Source: Neisseria sp. HMSC077D05 (GTDB lineage: Bacteria > Pseudomonadota > Gammaproteobacteria > Burkholderiales > Neisseriaceae). From it: a stretch of DNA of 51,623 nt. Position 1 is the stretch's first letter. Every line of letters starts with the position of its first letter. This document shows, in pieces, positions 26,833 through 35,787 of this stretch. Position numbers and translations under genes: made by a program. The notes under the pieces are model-generated. The model saw only the letters and a program-made list of their open reading frames with translations. It made no database searches and had not been told where the DNA came from. Location: the NCBI GenBank assembly GCA_001809325.1, contig KV796994.1, forward strand, positions 1 through 51,623, written 5' to 3'.

Positions 26833-27187
26833 GAAGGGGAAGATAGGGCGGGATGTATTTTAATTACTTGCATTGTAAAGCTTATCAAGGTGTCGGGCAA
26901 TTTTCAGACGACCTTATCAAGAAAACGTCTGTAAAGAAGCGTGAAAATCATGTGTTTGGCAGGAATTTTAAGACCATTGGAATGGTTAAAGCGTGAATCT
27001 TGCAACCTGTTGTCTTCATTCCAGAACGGGGCGCGTTACAGAACTTAATAATCCTAAACATACCGTTTTTCGCCGGTGCGTGAAATTTTAAATTTATGGC
27101 AAGATTTTGTAGGCAAAGACACAACATTCTACAAACAAAACTTACATTCCAAATAAATTTGTGAAATCCATCCCATCCAAAACAAAC
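26833..27187. other. Intergenic region upstream of the mla operon
   Basis: Non-coding, AT-rich in the part from 27040. It holds one DUS (near 26902) and should contain the mlaF promoter, but I see no convincing -35/-10 pair. No gene supported. Confidence 0.5.
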
Positions 27188-27232
27188 CGGCCTGTCTGCA
27201 AAACAAAGCTTGTTTCACAGGCAGACCGGTGA
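27188..27232 (-). terminator. Hairpin terminator of the Csp1-like gene
   Basis: ACCGGCCTGTCTGCAAAACA pairs, with two mismatches, to the complement of TTGTTTCACAGGCAGACCGG. It lies 14 bp past the minus-strand stop at 27246. Confidence 0.65.
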
Positions 27233-27245
27233 TTGACTGCGTCAA

Positions 27246-27701
27246 TTAAGCAGCGATTTTTTCGCACTCTTTGATGCAGGCAAGGCAGGATTCATAACAT
27301 TGTTTGCATTCTGCGTGGTGGCCTGCGTGTTGTTTGCACGCGGCGGCACATTGTTTGCACGCTTCAACGCAGACTTTTGCCAAAGGAGTGGTCAGCGGAG
27401 AGTTTTGGGCGGCAAGGTTTTGCAGCGCGCCGCACAATGCCAGCATTTGGTTGACGCCTGTTGCGCAGTCTTTCATAGAAGTATCGCCTTGGCTCAGCAG
27501 TCGGATGCAGTGTGCCAAACAGATTTGACCTGCTTCAACACAGTGGGCAGCCGCTTTTCTGGCAGCTTCATAGGTTTTGGATGCAGCAGCAGGGGCAGCG
27601 TGGGAATGGCTTTTATGGCTATGATTTCCGTGAGCACGGGCGAATGAGGCGGCGGCTGCCAAAGAAACGGCTGTACCACCCAAGAATTGACGACGGTTCA
27701 T
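27246..27701 (-). CDS. Csp1-like four-helix-bundle copper storage protein, Tat-exported
   Basis: A 151-residue protein beginning MNRRQFLGGTAVSLAAAASF, a twin-arginine signal, followed by a His-rich spacer (HGNHSHKSHSHAA). The mature domain has 14 cysteines in helical CxxC and CxxxC spacings (QICLAHC, VCVEACKQCAAAC, ECKQCYESCLACIKEC). This is the hallmark of Csp proteins, whose four-helix bundles store many Cu(I) ions through inward-facing Cys. It should act in the periplasm. It is a single gene with its own hairpin terminator. Confident as family. Confidence 0.9.
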   Translation of the reverse strand: MNRRQFLGGTAVSLAAAASFARAHGNHSHKSHSHAAPAAASKTYEAARKAAAHCVEAGQICLAHCIRLLSQGDTSMKDCATGVNQMLALCGALQNLAAQNSPLTTPLAKVCVEACKQCAAACKQHAGHHAECKQCYESCLACIKECEKIAA

Positions 27702-28256
27702 ACTGTATTTCCTTATATAATCATTGATATGCAGTTAAACATAACGAATCGCCAAAATCGAAGACAGTGGCTTTCTGCGCATCATTGATGTCGTCTGAAA
27801 TCAGCCGCTTATTCGGATTTTGAGCGATTACACTACTCTTACCGGCGCAATCGTATCATTCACCCGTTCGGCAGACAATAGGTTGAAAGTTGATAAATAA
27901 TCAATGAAGTTATTTTATTTCTTATGTTGTTTACTCAGCCTGAAACCAGCTCTGTTCAAATTTGCTATGGCAAATCATTAAATTCCAAAATTCATTATCT
28001 TGCAGAAGTTGGTTTTATCCGGTTTTGAAGTAGTGGGAATCAAATCAAACGGTAAAAAGGGGTGGGCAAAGATTCGGTATCGGTTTCAGAAGCAGTCTTT
28101 TATGTAAATTTATGATTGCGGCACTTTAAAATGCTTTGAACGCTACCACTTATCCTCAAACGGCGACGTAGGCATATTTTTATGCCCAAGCCAATAATTT
28201 GCTGATAGAATCAGGACTCTTTTTGTTTTCACACACTTTTTTCAGGAGCAAACGCC
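27702..28256. other. Non-coding gap between divergent csp1-like and BAX-inhibitor genes
   Basis: About 555 bp with one isolated DUS near 27789 and otherwise no open frame worth calling. Both promoters must lie here. A possible TAGAAT -10 at 28206-28211 precedes the BAX-inhibitor gene, but the -35 is poor. Confidence 0.5.
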
Positions 28257-28943
28257 ATGCGAAACGACGTTTACGACTATCCTCTTGCAGGACAAGTTTC
28301 CCAAAACATTGTCTTGCAAAAAACTTACCGCCTGCTGGGTTTGTCTTTCATTCCCGCTATTGCCGGCGCATTTGCCAGCAGCGCTTTGAACCTAAACCTG
28401 TACGCTATGTTCGGCGCACGCTGGATGGGTTTTGTAGCTGTATTGGCATTCTTCTACGGTATGATTTTCCTTATCGAGAAAAACCGTTACAGCAATACGG
28501 GCGTTGTCTTGTTGATGATTTTCACCTTCGGTATGGGTGTGTTGATCAGCCCGTTGCTGCAATATGCGCTTGCTATCCGTAATGGTACTCAAATCGTAGG
28601 TGTCGCCGCAGCCATGACCGCCGGCGTATTCTTTACGATGGCAGCGATGGCGCGCCGCACAACGATGAACATGAACTCGCTCGGACGCTTCTTGGCAATC
28701 GGCGGTGTGGTTCTGATGATTGCAGTGGTTGCTAACTTCATTCTGCAAATTCCGGCTCTGAGCCTGGCGATTTCCGGCGCGTTCGTTGTGTTCAGTTCGC
28801 TGGTTATTATGTGGCAGGTGCGTACCGTGATTGACGGTGGCGAAGACAGCCATATCAGCGCGGCCCTGACCATTTTCATCTCGATTTACAATATTTTCAG
28901 CAGCCTGTTGCGCATCTTGTTGGCATTCACCAGCGACGATTAA
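28257..28943 (+). CDS. BAX inhibitor-1 / YccA family membrane protein
   Basis: A 228-residue integral membrane protein with seven hydrophobic segments and the Bax1-I family features: LQKTYRLLGLSFIPAIAGAF, the middle FTMAAMARRTTMNMNSLGRF, and the C-terminal SAALTIFISIYNIFSSLLRI. YccA-type proteins interact with FtsH in E. coli, and BI-1 homologues can leak calcium. AGGAGC precedes ATG 28257. Single gene followed by a DUS hairpin. Confidence 0.92.
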   Translation: MRNDVYDYPLAGQVSQNIVLQKTYRLLGLSFIPAIAGAFASSALNLNLYAMFGARWMGFVAVLAFFYGMIFLIEKNRYSNTGVVLLMIFTFGMGVLISPLLQYALAIRNGTQIVGVAAAMTAGVFFTMAAMARRTTMNMNSLGRFLAIGGVVLMIAVVANFILQIPALSLAISGAFVVFSSLVIMWQVRTVIDGGEDSHISAALTIFISIYNIFSSLLRILLAFTSDD

Positions 28944-28962
28944 TTGCTTAGGTTCTGATATC

Positions 28963-29004
28963 GAGGTCGTCTGAAATCTGAAAAGGTTTCAGACGACCTT
29001 TTTT
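28963..29004 (+). terminator. DUS inverted-pair terminator
   Basis: AGGTCGTCTGAAA and complement around a 16-base interval, followed by TTTTTT, 20 bp after the BAX-inhibitor gene. Confidence 0.83.
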
Positions 29005-29356
29005 ATATGCGTAGGTTTAGGATGTGTGGATTCGTTTTGAATCAGATGGGCAATCATGCGGCGGTTCGTCAGGAGGTAGAAAGCTGATTGGCTTGGTGCT
29101 TGGTGGGGTATTAAACATTGCTGAGAAGCAAACTTGATGGGCTGCATTTGGGAAGTTAAAGGTTTGGCTAGAGCTTCGATGTTTGAAAAAATGTTTGCTT
29201 CAAACTTGTACAGCGTAATGCTGTATTGAGTTAACTTGTTGAAGGTGCATCATCGGATTTTGCTCTTGTGAAAACTAAACGCAGTTCCCGTCGATGAGAA
29301 GCGTTTCATCATGAACGGCGTCGTTTTCAGACGACCTTTTTGACCAATATAAAAAA
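29005..29356. other. Non-coding gap
   Basis: About 350 bp between terminators of convergent genes. Only a single DUS near 29320; no frame or RNA recognised. Confidence 0.5.
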
Positions 29357-29384
29357 ACGTCGTCTGAAATTTTCAGACGACGTT
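29357..29384 (-). terminator. Near-perfect palindromic terminator with ACGTCGTCTGAA variant DUS
   Basis: AACGTCGTCTGAAA directly abuts its complement. A run of seven A before it gives a U tract on the minus strand. It terminates the LysM gene ending at 29402. Both arms have AC instead of AG before GTCGTCTGAA, so neither is a perfect 12-mer DUS. Confidence 0.85.
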
Positions 29385-29401
29385 GTGTTGCCGGCAATTT
29401 A

Positions 29402-30682
29402 TCAATATTTATTGATGTTGCTGTGGATATTGTATTGGTTGTGCTCCGTATCGTGGGAATCTTGCGGCTCGTTGCGGACGTGCGGTTTGTCGTCAGACAT
29501 GTTGTCCAGGTCGCGGCCTGGTTCGGATACGGTGTCGCCGATGTTGATGCTGGTCAGGTTTTCCAAAATGATGGCGGACGACAGATGTTCGCCGGTGCGG
29601 TATACCATAGCCAATGCGGTTTCTTCGGCAGGGATGGAAACATATTTAACGATGTTCTTACGGCCTTTTTTGCCGTCTTCCAAATCAACTTTCACTTGGC
29701 GGTCGCGTTTGTAAATGCTCAAGACCGTGCCTTTGTCCAAGCCGTCGGCGGAACCTTTGTTCAGAGTAACGGTTTGGAATTGTCCGGCTTCGTGTACACC
29801 GTCGAGGATGGAGATGACTTTACCGTCGATGTGTTGCGTCGGCGCGTGTGGCATGATTTGGAAGGGCTCGGTTTCGCCGTCCATTTTCAGCAGGAAGTCG
29901 CCTTTGCGGATTTCGGAAACGGCTTCTTCCACAATCATAGGCTGCGCGGTTTGGGTCGGTACTTTCGCCAGCGGATGCAGGCGGGTGTAGTATTCGCCGT
30001 CTTTCAGGTATTTGCGGTCTTCGTCGGAGGCGGAGTCCAGCGCGCTGTTGGTGTAGGGCAGGGTGCTGACGATGCCGCTGAAGACGACTTCTTGTCCGAG
30101 GTATTTGCGGGTATCGGGATCGGTCAGGTCTTTGACGGCGCGGTAAACCAGATAGCGGCCGGGTTCGGTAACGCCGTAGGCGTACACGCGTTCGCCTTTG
30201 CTGTACATGATGCGGTTGTCAGGGCCGTCGATCAGGCGCGGTGCGTCTTGGGTCTTCATTTGGTCGATGAACTGCGGGTGTTGCATGAACATGCGGTAGA
30301 AGTTCACGTTGACGGTTTGGATACCGTAGCCTGAAGAGGTTTCACGAACGCGCGGGCTGAGCTTGATGACGGGGATGCCGTCATTGCCGGTGGAGCCGTT
30401 TTCGAAGCCCAGTTGCGGGCGGCCGTTGACGTAGCGCAAAACCAACACTTGACCCGGATAGATCAGATGCGGATTGCGGATTTCGCCGCGATTTGCGCCC
30501 CAAAGGCGGTTCCACTGCCACGGGCTGTACAGATATTTGCCGGAGATGCTCCAGAGTGTGTCGCCGTTTTTCACGACGTAGCGTTGCGGCGCATCGGGGC
30601 GCACTTTTAATGAAGCTGCTTGAGTGTGGGCGGAAATTGCCATGCCCGCAACACAAAGCAGGGTTATAATACGTTGTTGCAT
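29402..30682 (-). CDS. LysM domain-containing exported protein
   Basis: A 426-residue protein with a Sec signal (MQQRIITLLCVAGMAISAHT ending TQA-AS) and one LysM peptidoglycan-binding domain at residues about 34-83 (RYVVKNGDTLWSISGKYLYS to LIYPGQVLVLRY). The remaining 340 residues are a conserved region without enzyme motifs. Betaproteobacteria often carry a LysM gene near def, fmt and dprA, as here, where it is divergent from def. It probably acts at the cell wall. Confidence 0.9.
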   Translation of the reverse strand: MQQRIITLLCVAGMAISAHTQAASLKVRPDAPQRYVVKNGDTLWSISGKYLYSPWQWNRLWGANRGEIRNPHLIYPGQVLVLRYVNGRPQLGFENGSTGNDGIPVIKLSPRVRETSSGYGIQTVNVNFYRMFMQHPQFIDQMKTQDAPRLIDGPDNRIMYSKGERVYAYGVTEPGRYLVYRAVKDLTDPDTRKYLGQEVVFSGIVSTLPYTNSALDSASDEDRKYLKDGEYYTRLHPLAKVPTQTAQPMIVEEAVSEIRKGDFLLKMDGETEPFQIMPHAPTQHIDGKVISILDGVHEAGQFQTVTLNKGSADGLDKGTVLSIYKRDRQVKVDLEDGKKGRKNIVKYVSIPAEETALAMVYRTGEHLSSAIILENLTSINIGDTVSEPGRDLDNMSDDKPHVRNEPQDSHDTEHNQYNIHSNINKY

Positions 30683-30962
30683 AACCGTTCCCCTTGAAAT
30701 TGATTCGGTTTGTCTTTAAATGATAAACGGAGAAAATGAAATGGCCGGGAGTTTGCAAAAACCGCCGTCCCCCTTTAAAAAACGTCAATGGGCGTTTCGT
30801 GCGCATTGAACGGAAATTCATTGGTACATATTTTATCATTGAATGTTAGTGTCATCACGGGAATTGTGAAGACAGACGCAAAATTTGTATGAAAACACAC
30901 ACAATCTGCTGCCGGATGCGTTTGAATGCGCGTCCCAAGTATTGAAAAACGAAGAGAAAATT

Positions 30963-31466
30963 ATGGCTTTACTGAATATCCTGCAATACCCCGACGAACG
31001 ACTGCACACTGTGGCAAAGCCTGTCGAAAAAGTCGATGAGCGCATCCAAAAGCTGGTTGCCGATATGTTTGAAACCATGTACGAAGCGCGCGGTATCGGG
31101 CTGGCGGCGACGCAGGTCGATGTGCACGAGCGTGTGGTTGTGATGGATTTGACCGAAGACCGCAGCGAGCCGCGCGTGTTCATCAACCCCGTCATTGTTG
31201 AAAAAGACGGCGAAACCACTTACGAGGAAGGCTGCCTGTCCGTGCCGGGCATTTACGACACCGTTACCCGCGCCGAGCGCGTCAAGGTCGAGGCTTTGAA
31301 CGAAAAAGGCGAGAAATTCACGCTGGAGGCGGACGGGCTGTTGGCAATTTGCGTGCAGCACGAGTTGGATCACCTGATGGGCATCGTTTTTGTCGAACGC
31401 CTGTCGCAGCTCAAACAGGGTCGGATTAAGACCAAACTGAAAAAACGTCAGAAACACACCATCTAA
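30963..31466 (+). CDS. def: Peptide deformylase
   Basis: Removes the formyl group from nascent N-terminal Met. The 167-residue protein has all three motifs: GIGLAATQ (residues 44-51), EGCLSVPG (metal ligand Cys91) and QHELDHLMG (His133, Glu134, His137). ATG 30963 with GAAGAGA upstream is preferred; an in-frame upstream extension from 30885 is not conserved. It forms a unit with fmt downstream. Confidence 0.96.
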   Translation: MALLNILQYPDERLHTVAKPVEKVDERIQKLVADMFETMYEARGIGLAATQVDVHERVVVMDLTEDRSEPRVFINPVIVEKDGETTYEEGCLSVPGIYDTVTRAERVKVEALNEKGEKFTLEADGLLAICVQHELDHLMGIVFVERLSQLKQGRIKTKLKKRQKHTI

Positions 31467-31609
31467 AAGCCGAATGATACGGTCGAACAGGTCGTCTGAA
31501 AGAGGAAAGCGGCAGCAAGCCGTTGTTTTTCAAACTTTCAGACGACCTGTCGCAATGTTTGCCGTTGCGCTATATAGGTCGTCTGAAACCCATTTCCAAG
31601 GAGTTTCCC

Positions 31610-32536
31610 ATGAAAGTCATCTTTGCCGGCACGCCCGATTTTGCCGCTGCCGCCTTAAAAGCCATTGCCGCCGCCGGTTTTGAAATCCCGCTGGTGTTGA
31701 CCCAGCCCGACCGCCCCAAAGGGCGCGGGATGCAGCTTGCCCCGTCTCCCGTGAAGCAGGCCGCGTTGGAATTGGGTTTGCGCGTGGCGCAGCCTGAAAA
31801 ACTGCGCAACAACGCCGAAGCCCTGCAAATGCTCAAAGAGGTCGAAGCCGACGTAATGGTCGTTGCCGCCTACGGACTGATTCTGCCGCAAGACGTGTTG
31901 GATACGCCGAAACACGGCTGCCTCAACATCCACGCCTCGCTGCTGCCCCGTTGGCGCGGCGCGGCGCCGATTCAGCGCGCGATTGAAGCGGGCGATGCCG
32001 AGACGGGCGTGTGCATCATGCAGATGGACATCGGTTTGGACACCGGCGATGTGGTCAGCGAACACAGTTACGCCATTCAACCGACCGATACGGCGAATGA
32101 AGTACACGACGCGCTGATGAATCTCGGTGCGGCGGCGATTGTTGCCGATTTGCAACAATTAAAGGCAGAGGGTCGTCTGAAAAGCGTCAAACAGCCCGAA
32201 GAAGGCGTGACTTACGCTCAAAAATTAAGCAAAGAAGAAGCACGTATCAATTGGAACGAAAGCGCGGCAGCGATTGAACGCAAAATCCGCGCCTTCAACC
32301 CCGTTCCCGCTGCGTGGGTGGAATATCAAGGCAAGCCGATGAAAATCTGGCGGGCGGAAGTAGTCGAGCAACAAGGCAGGGCAGGCGAAGTGTTGTCTTG
32401 CTCGGCTGACGGCTTGGTCGTTGCCTGCAGCGAGAACGCGCTGAAGATTACCGAATTGCAGCCTTCGGGCAGCAAACGGATGCCGATTGCGGCATTTGCG
32501 GCAGGGCATAAGATTGAGGTTGGGACGGTTTTGTAG
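31610..32536 (+). CDS. fmt: Methionyl-tRNA formyltransferase
   Basis: Formylates initiator Met-tRNA; functional partner of Def. The 308-residue product starts MKVIFAGTPDFAAAALKAIA and has the catalytic HASLLPRWRGAAPIQRAI region and the N10-formyl-THF site; the C-terminal domain begins near 210. AAGGAG precedes ATG 31610. A DUS is read in frame as EGRLKSV near residue 187. The 143-bp gap to def holds an inverted DUS pair (31489-31549) and a third DUS next to the ribosome binding site. Confidence 0.96.
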   Translation: MKVIFAGTPDFAAAALKAIAAAGFEIPLVLTQPDRPKGRGMQLAPSPVKQAALELGLRVAQPEKLRNNAEALQMLKEVEADVMVVAAYGLILPQDVLDTPKHGCLNIHASLLPRWRGAAPIQRAIEAGDAETGVCIMQMDIGLDTGDVVSEHSYAIQPTDTANEVHDALMNLGAAAIVADLQQLKAEGRLKSVKQPEEGVTYAQKLSKEEARINWNESAAAIERKIRAFNPVPAAWVEYQGKPMKIWRAEVVEQQGRAGEVLSCSADGLVVACSENALKITELQPSGSKRMPIAAFAAGHKIEVGTVL

Positions 32537-32570
32537 AAGCCGTTTCGTCAACTAATTTAGAGCCAGCCCA

Positions 32571-32578
32571 CCCCCCCC
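32571..32578 (+). repeat. C8 homopolymer downstream of fmt
   Basis: Eight consecutive C in non-coding DNA (with CCCA before it). It is long enough for slippage but is not in or next to a start codon, so phase variation is not indicated. Confidence 0.7.
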
Positions 32579-32622
32579 ATTTCTTGGCTGCCATGCCTTC
32601 CACGCCTACGCGAGGATGAGCT

Positions 32623-32710
32623 ATGGCGGGAATCCATTGAAAATTCCAAGAAACGGGTGCTCGAAAAACGTTGTTGAAGTTCAAAGATGGATTCCCGCCT
32701 GCGCGGGAAT
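32623..32710. repeat. Neisserial dRS3-type repeat with an inverted half copy
   Basis: ATTCCCGCCTGCGCGGGAAT at 32691-32710 fits the dRS3 pattern ATTCCC-N8-GGGAAT. An inverted related segment GGCGGGAATCCATTGAAA lies at 32623, so the two bracket about 50 bases, as in the mosaic intergenic repeats (NIME) of Neisseria. Confidence 0.8.
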
Positions 32711-32868
32711 GACGGTTGGCGGTAGGTGCTACATCAAAAAACAGCGGGTCGGTTATCAATTTTCAGACGACCTTTCTTTGAATGATTCAGAGGTCGTCTG
32801 AAAATCGGCAGGAAAACGTTTGGTTTTGTTGAACTGACGACAAGATTCCCCACGTTTAGGAGCAGATC

Positions 32869-33390
32869 ATGGCAGTGTTTGAAGTAGTCGAAGGCGATAT
32901 TACGAAACTTGAAGTTGATGCCATCGTGAACGCCGCCAATCCCTCGTTGTTGGGCGGCGGCGGCGTGGACGGCGCGATTCACCGCGCGGCGGGACGGGAG
33001 TTGCTGGAAGCGTGCAGACAGTTGAACGGCTGCCGCACGGGTGAAGCGAAAATTACCAAAGGCTATCATCTGCCGGCGAAATTTGTGATTCACACCGTCG
33101 GGCCGGTTTGGTTCGGCGGACACCGCAGCGAAGCGGTCAAGCTGGCGGAGGCGTATCAAAATTCCCTGCTGTTGGCGCAAGAACACGGCATCCGCAGCAT
33201 CGCCTTCCCCTGTATCAGCACGGGCGTGTACCGTTTCCCCGCCGATTTGGCTGCCGAGACTGCTTTGGCGATTTTGAAAAAAACCTTGCCGCAGTGTCCG
33301 TCTGTCGAAAAAATCATTTTCTGTTGCTATTCGCCGCAGGATGCCGAACGTTATCGGGCACTGTTGGAACGGGACGGGGCGGTCGTCTGA
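32869..33390 (+). CDS. Macrodomain ADP-ribose-binding protein (YmdB-like deacetylase)
   Basis: A 173-residue stand-alone macrodomain: VDAIVNAANPSLLGGGGVDG, AIHRAAGRELLEAC and PCISTGVYRFPADLAAE. The family binds ADP-ribose and often deacetylates O-acetyl-ADP-ribose or removes mono-ADP-ribose. The conserved Asn and GGGV loop are intact, favouring activity. TTAGGAGCAG precedes ATG 32869. The C terminus is Val-Val-stop from a DUS. It separates fmt from rsmB, along with a PepSY gene. Confidence 0.93.
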   Translation: MAVFEVVEGDITKLEVDAIVNAANPSLLGGGGVDGAIHRAAGRELLEACRQLNGCRTGEAKITKGYHLPAKFVIHTVGPVWFGGHRSEAVKLAEAYQNSLLLAQEHGIRSIAFPCISTGVYRFPADLAAETALAILKKTLPQCPSVEKIIFCCYSPQDAERYRALLERDGAVV

Positions 33391-33424
33391 AAGTCCCAAA
33401 TCGGGCAAAACGGCAGATAAAATG

Positions 33425-33465
33425 TTTTCAGACGACCTTAGGCAAGTTTGAGGTCGTCTGAAAAC
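33425..33465. repeat. Inverted DUS pair
   Basis: TTTTCAGACGACCT and AGGTCGTCTGAAAA separated by 12 bases, in the gap between the convergent macrodomain and PepSY genes. Confidence 0.75.
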
Positions 33466-33469
33466 AGAA

Positions 33470-33495
33470 AAGCCGGACATGCAGTAGTCCGGCTT
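33470..33495 (-). terminator. Intrinsic terminator of the PepSY gene
   Basis: AAGCCGGAC / GTCCGGCTT stem with an 8-base loop, 14 bp beyond the minus-strand stop at 33509; A-rich stretch upstream gives the U tract. Confidence 0.8.
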
Positions 33496-33508
33496 CCTTA
33501 AGAACTCA

Positions 33509-33793
33509 TTAATCGTCGCAGTGGTTGTCGGTGTCGACTCTGATGACGCGGCCGCTTTGTGAAGAAACGTCCACATCGTATTCGGTACAGCCTCTGCGGA
33601 TTTCGATTTCCCAGCGCCCATCGCTGTGGTCGATGTCGGTAACGCGGCCGCCGCCGACGCGTTTCTTGGCAATTTTGACGGCTTGCGCTTGGGAGATGGC
33701 GCGGGAATGTTTGTGCGGTGCCGCCGCGGCGGTCAGGCTGCCGGAAACGAGTGCGGCAGAAACGGCAAGCAGGGAAAGGGCGCGCAAAGTCAT
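33509..33793 (-). CDS. Exported PepSY-domain protein
   Basis: A 94-residue protein: Sec signal (LSLLAVSAALVSGSLTAAAA), then a PepSY domain (AISQAQAVKIAKKRVGGGRV, WEIEIRRGCTEYDVDVSSQS, GRVIRVDTD). PepSY domains in small exported proteins are thought to inhibit peptidases or bind ligands in the envelope. Single gene with its own terminator, divergent from rsmB. Confidence 0.88.
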   Translation of the reverse strand: MTLRALSLLAVSAALVSGSLTAAAAPHKHSRAISQAQAVKIAKKRVGGGRVTDIDHSDGRWEIEIRRGCTEYDVDVSSQSGRVIRVDTDNHCDD

Positions 33794-33965
33794 GATGAAT
33801 CCTTATGTGTGTTGAAAAGAACTGACTATATGGATATTGTCATGAGCGGGCAATCGGATTAACACAATTTGAATCTTGCTCCGAACACCGCCCGAACCGC
33901 TTGTAAGGCGTTTACATTTTTAATGAACAAATCGAACCACAGCAGTCATTTAAGGAATTGAATTT

Positions 33966-35225
33966 ATGAGTATGTCCCTCGCCCAAAAACTCGCTGCCGA
34001 CAGCATTGCGGCGGTCGCCGAAGGGCGCAACCTTCAGGATGTGTTGGCGCAAATCCGCGCGACGCATCCCGAGCTGACGGCGCAGGAAAACGGCGCGTTG
34101 CAGGATATTGCCTACGGCTGCCAGCGTTATCTGGGCAGCTTGAAACATATGCTCGCGCAGATGCTGAAAAAGCCGATTGACAATCCGCAGCTCGAAAGCC
34201 TGCTTTTGGCGGCGATGTACCAACTGCATTACACGCGCAACGCGCCCCATGCGGTGGTCAATGAAGCGGTCGAGAGTATCGCGAAAATCGGGCGCGGGCA
34301 GTACCGTTCGTTTGCCAACGCGATTTTGCGGCGTTTTTTGCGCGAGCGTCAGAAGCTGGAGGCTTTGTGCAAAAAAGACGATGTGGCGAAACACAACCTG
34401 CCGCTGTGGTGGGTGGCATACCTGAAAAACCATTATCCGAAACACTGGCACAACATCACCACCGCGCTGCAATCGCATCCGCCGATGACGCTGCGGGTCA
34501 ACCGCCGCCACGGCAATGCCGAATCGTATCTGGAAAAGCTGGCGGCAGAAGGTATTGCGGCTAAGACGTTGGACGAATATGCGGTAACGCTGGACGAGGC
34601 GGTTCCCGTCAGCCGGCTGCCCGGTTTTGCCGAAGGGCTGGTGTCGGTGCAGGATTTCGGCGCGCAGCAGGCGGCGTATTTGTTAAACCCTCAAAACGGT
34701 GAACGGATTTTAGATGCGTGCGCCGCACCGGGCGGGAAGACGGGGCATATGTTGGAATTGGCGGATTGTCATGTGACCGCTTTGGATATAGATGAAGGTC
34801 GTCTGAAAAGGGTGAAGGACAATCTCGACCGTTTGGGGTTTCAGACGACCGCTCTGACTTGCGCCGATGCGCAGGACTTGGCGGCGTGGTATGATGGAAA
34901 GCCTTACGACGCCATCCTTGCCGACGTGCCGTGTACCGCTTCGGGTGTGGCGCGGCGCAATCCCGACGTAAAATGGCTGCGCCGTCCGACCGATGCCGCC
35001 AAAACCGCGCGTCAGCAGGAGGCATTGCTGGACGCGCTTTGGCAAACCCTGACGAAAAACGGCAGAATGCTGCTTGCCACCTGCTCGGTGTTCGTCGAAG
35101 AAAACGACGTTCAGTTGCAAAAATTCCTCAACCGCCACGCCGATGCCGAGCTGATCGAATCGCGTGTGCTTTTACCGAACAAACATCAAGATGGCTTTTA
35201 TTACGCGCTTATCAAAAAGCAGTAA
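33966..35225 (+). CDS. rsmB: 16S rRNA (cytosine-967-C5) methyltransferase
   Basis: A 419-residue protein with an N-terminal NusB-like RNA-binding domain (residues 5-130) and a C-terminal Rossmann methyltransferase: SAM motif ILDACAAPGGKTGHMLEL near 248, and the two cysteines Cys323 (ADVPCTASGV) and Cys373 (LLATCSVF), which release and attack C5. An in-frame DUS pair encodes GRLK (278-281) and FQTT (292-295) in the loop after the SAM site. AAGGAA precedes ATG 33966. It heads the rsmB-DUF4390-ntrYX unit. Confidence 0.95.
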   Translation: MSMSLAQKLAADSIAAVAEGRNLQDVLAQIRATHPELTAQENGALQDIAYGCQRYLGSLKHMLAQMLKKPIDNPQLESLLLAAMYQLHYTRNAPHAVVNEAVESIAKIGRGQYRSFANAILRRFLRERQKLEALCKKDDVAKHNLPLWWVAYLKNHYPKHWHNITTALQSHPPMTLRVNRRHGNAESYLEKLAAEGIAAKTLDEYAVTLDEAVPVSRLPGFAEGLVSVQDFGAQQAAYLLNPQNGERILDACAAPGGKTGHMLELADCHVTALDIDEGRLKRVKDNLDRLGFQTTALTCADAQDLAAWYDGKPYDAILADVPCTASGVARRNPDVKWLRRPTDAAKTARQQEALLDALWQTLTKNGRMLLATCSVFVEENDVQLQKFLNRHADAELIESRVLLPNKHQDGFYYALIKKQ

Positions 35226-35784
35226 ACGGCTGTTTGGAACGCTGTTGCTCGCCCTGTCGCTGAATGCGGCGGCGGAGGGTATCAGCGTAACCCGCTCCGA
35301 GGCGAAGCTGACCGAAACCGGACAGCTTTCCGTCAGCAGCCGTTTCCGCACCGATTTGCCCGACCAGCTCAAACAGGCGCTCCGGCAGGGTGTGCCGTTG
35401 AATTTCACTTTGAGCTGGCAGCTTTCTGCGCCTTCCATGCCGTCTTACCGCTTCAAGTTTGACCAGCTGCTCAATAGCGACAACACCATCCACTACAAAC
35501 TTTCCTTCCATCCGCTGACCAACCGCTACCGCATAACCGTCGGCACGTTTTCCACCGAATACGACACGCTCGATACCGCCTTGCGCGGCGTAGGGGCGGT
35601 CGCCAACTGGAAAGTGCTGTCCAAAGGCGCGTTAAGCGGCGTCTCAGCGAAAGACACGCAAGCCGAAATCCGCCTGCTGCTCTCGACGGCGAAGCTGCCC
35701 AAACCCTTCCAAATCAACGCATTGACTTCTAAAAACTGGCACTTGGATTCCGGCTGGAAGTCTCTGACCATCTCTCAGGAGTAA
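35191..35784 (+). CDS. DUF4390 exported protein
   Basis: A 197-residue protein with a Sec signal (LFGTLLLALSLNAAA ending AAAEG) and the DUF4390 domain: TGQLSVSSRFRTDLPDQLKQ, ALRQGVPLNFTLSWQL, LKLPKPFQINALTSKNW-like ending. In betaproteobacteria it sits before ntrY, as here, where its ATG lies within the last 35 bp of rsmB and its stop is 3 bp before ntrY. Probably periplasmic; function unknown, perhaps a sensor accessory. Confidence 0.88.
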   Translation: MAFITRLSKSSKRLFGTLLLALSLNAAAEGISVTRSEAKLTETGQLSVSSRFRTDLPDQLKQALRQGVPLNFTLSWQLSAPSMPSYRFKFDQLLNSDNTIHYKLSFHPLTNRYRITVGTFSTEYDTLDTALRGVGAVANWKVLSKGALSGVSAKDTQAEIRLLLSTAKLPKPFQINALTSKNWHLDSGWKSLTISQE

Positions 35785-35787
35785 ACC

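Noticed and set aside
32571-32578. C8 tract as a phase-variation switch
   Set aside because: It lies downstream of fmt in non-coding DNA, almost 300 bp from the next start codon and not within a promoter that I can identify.
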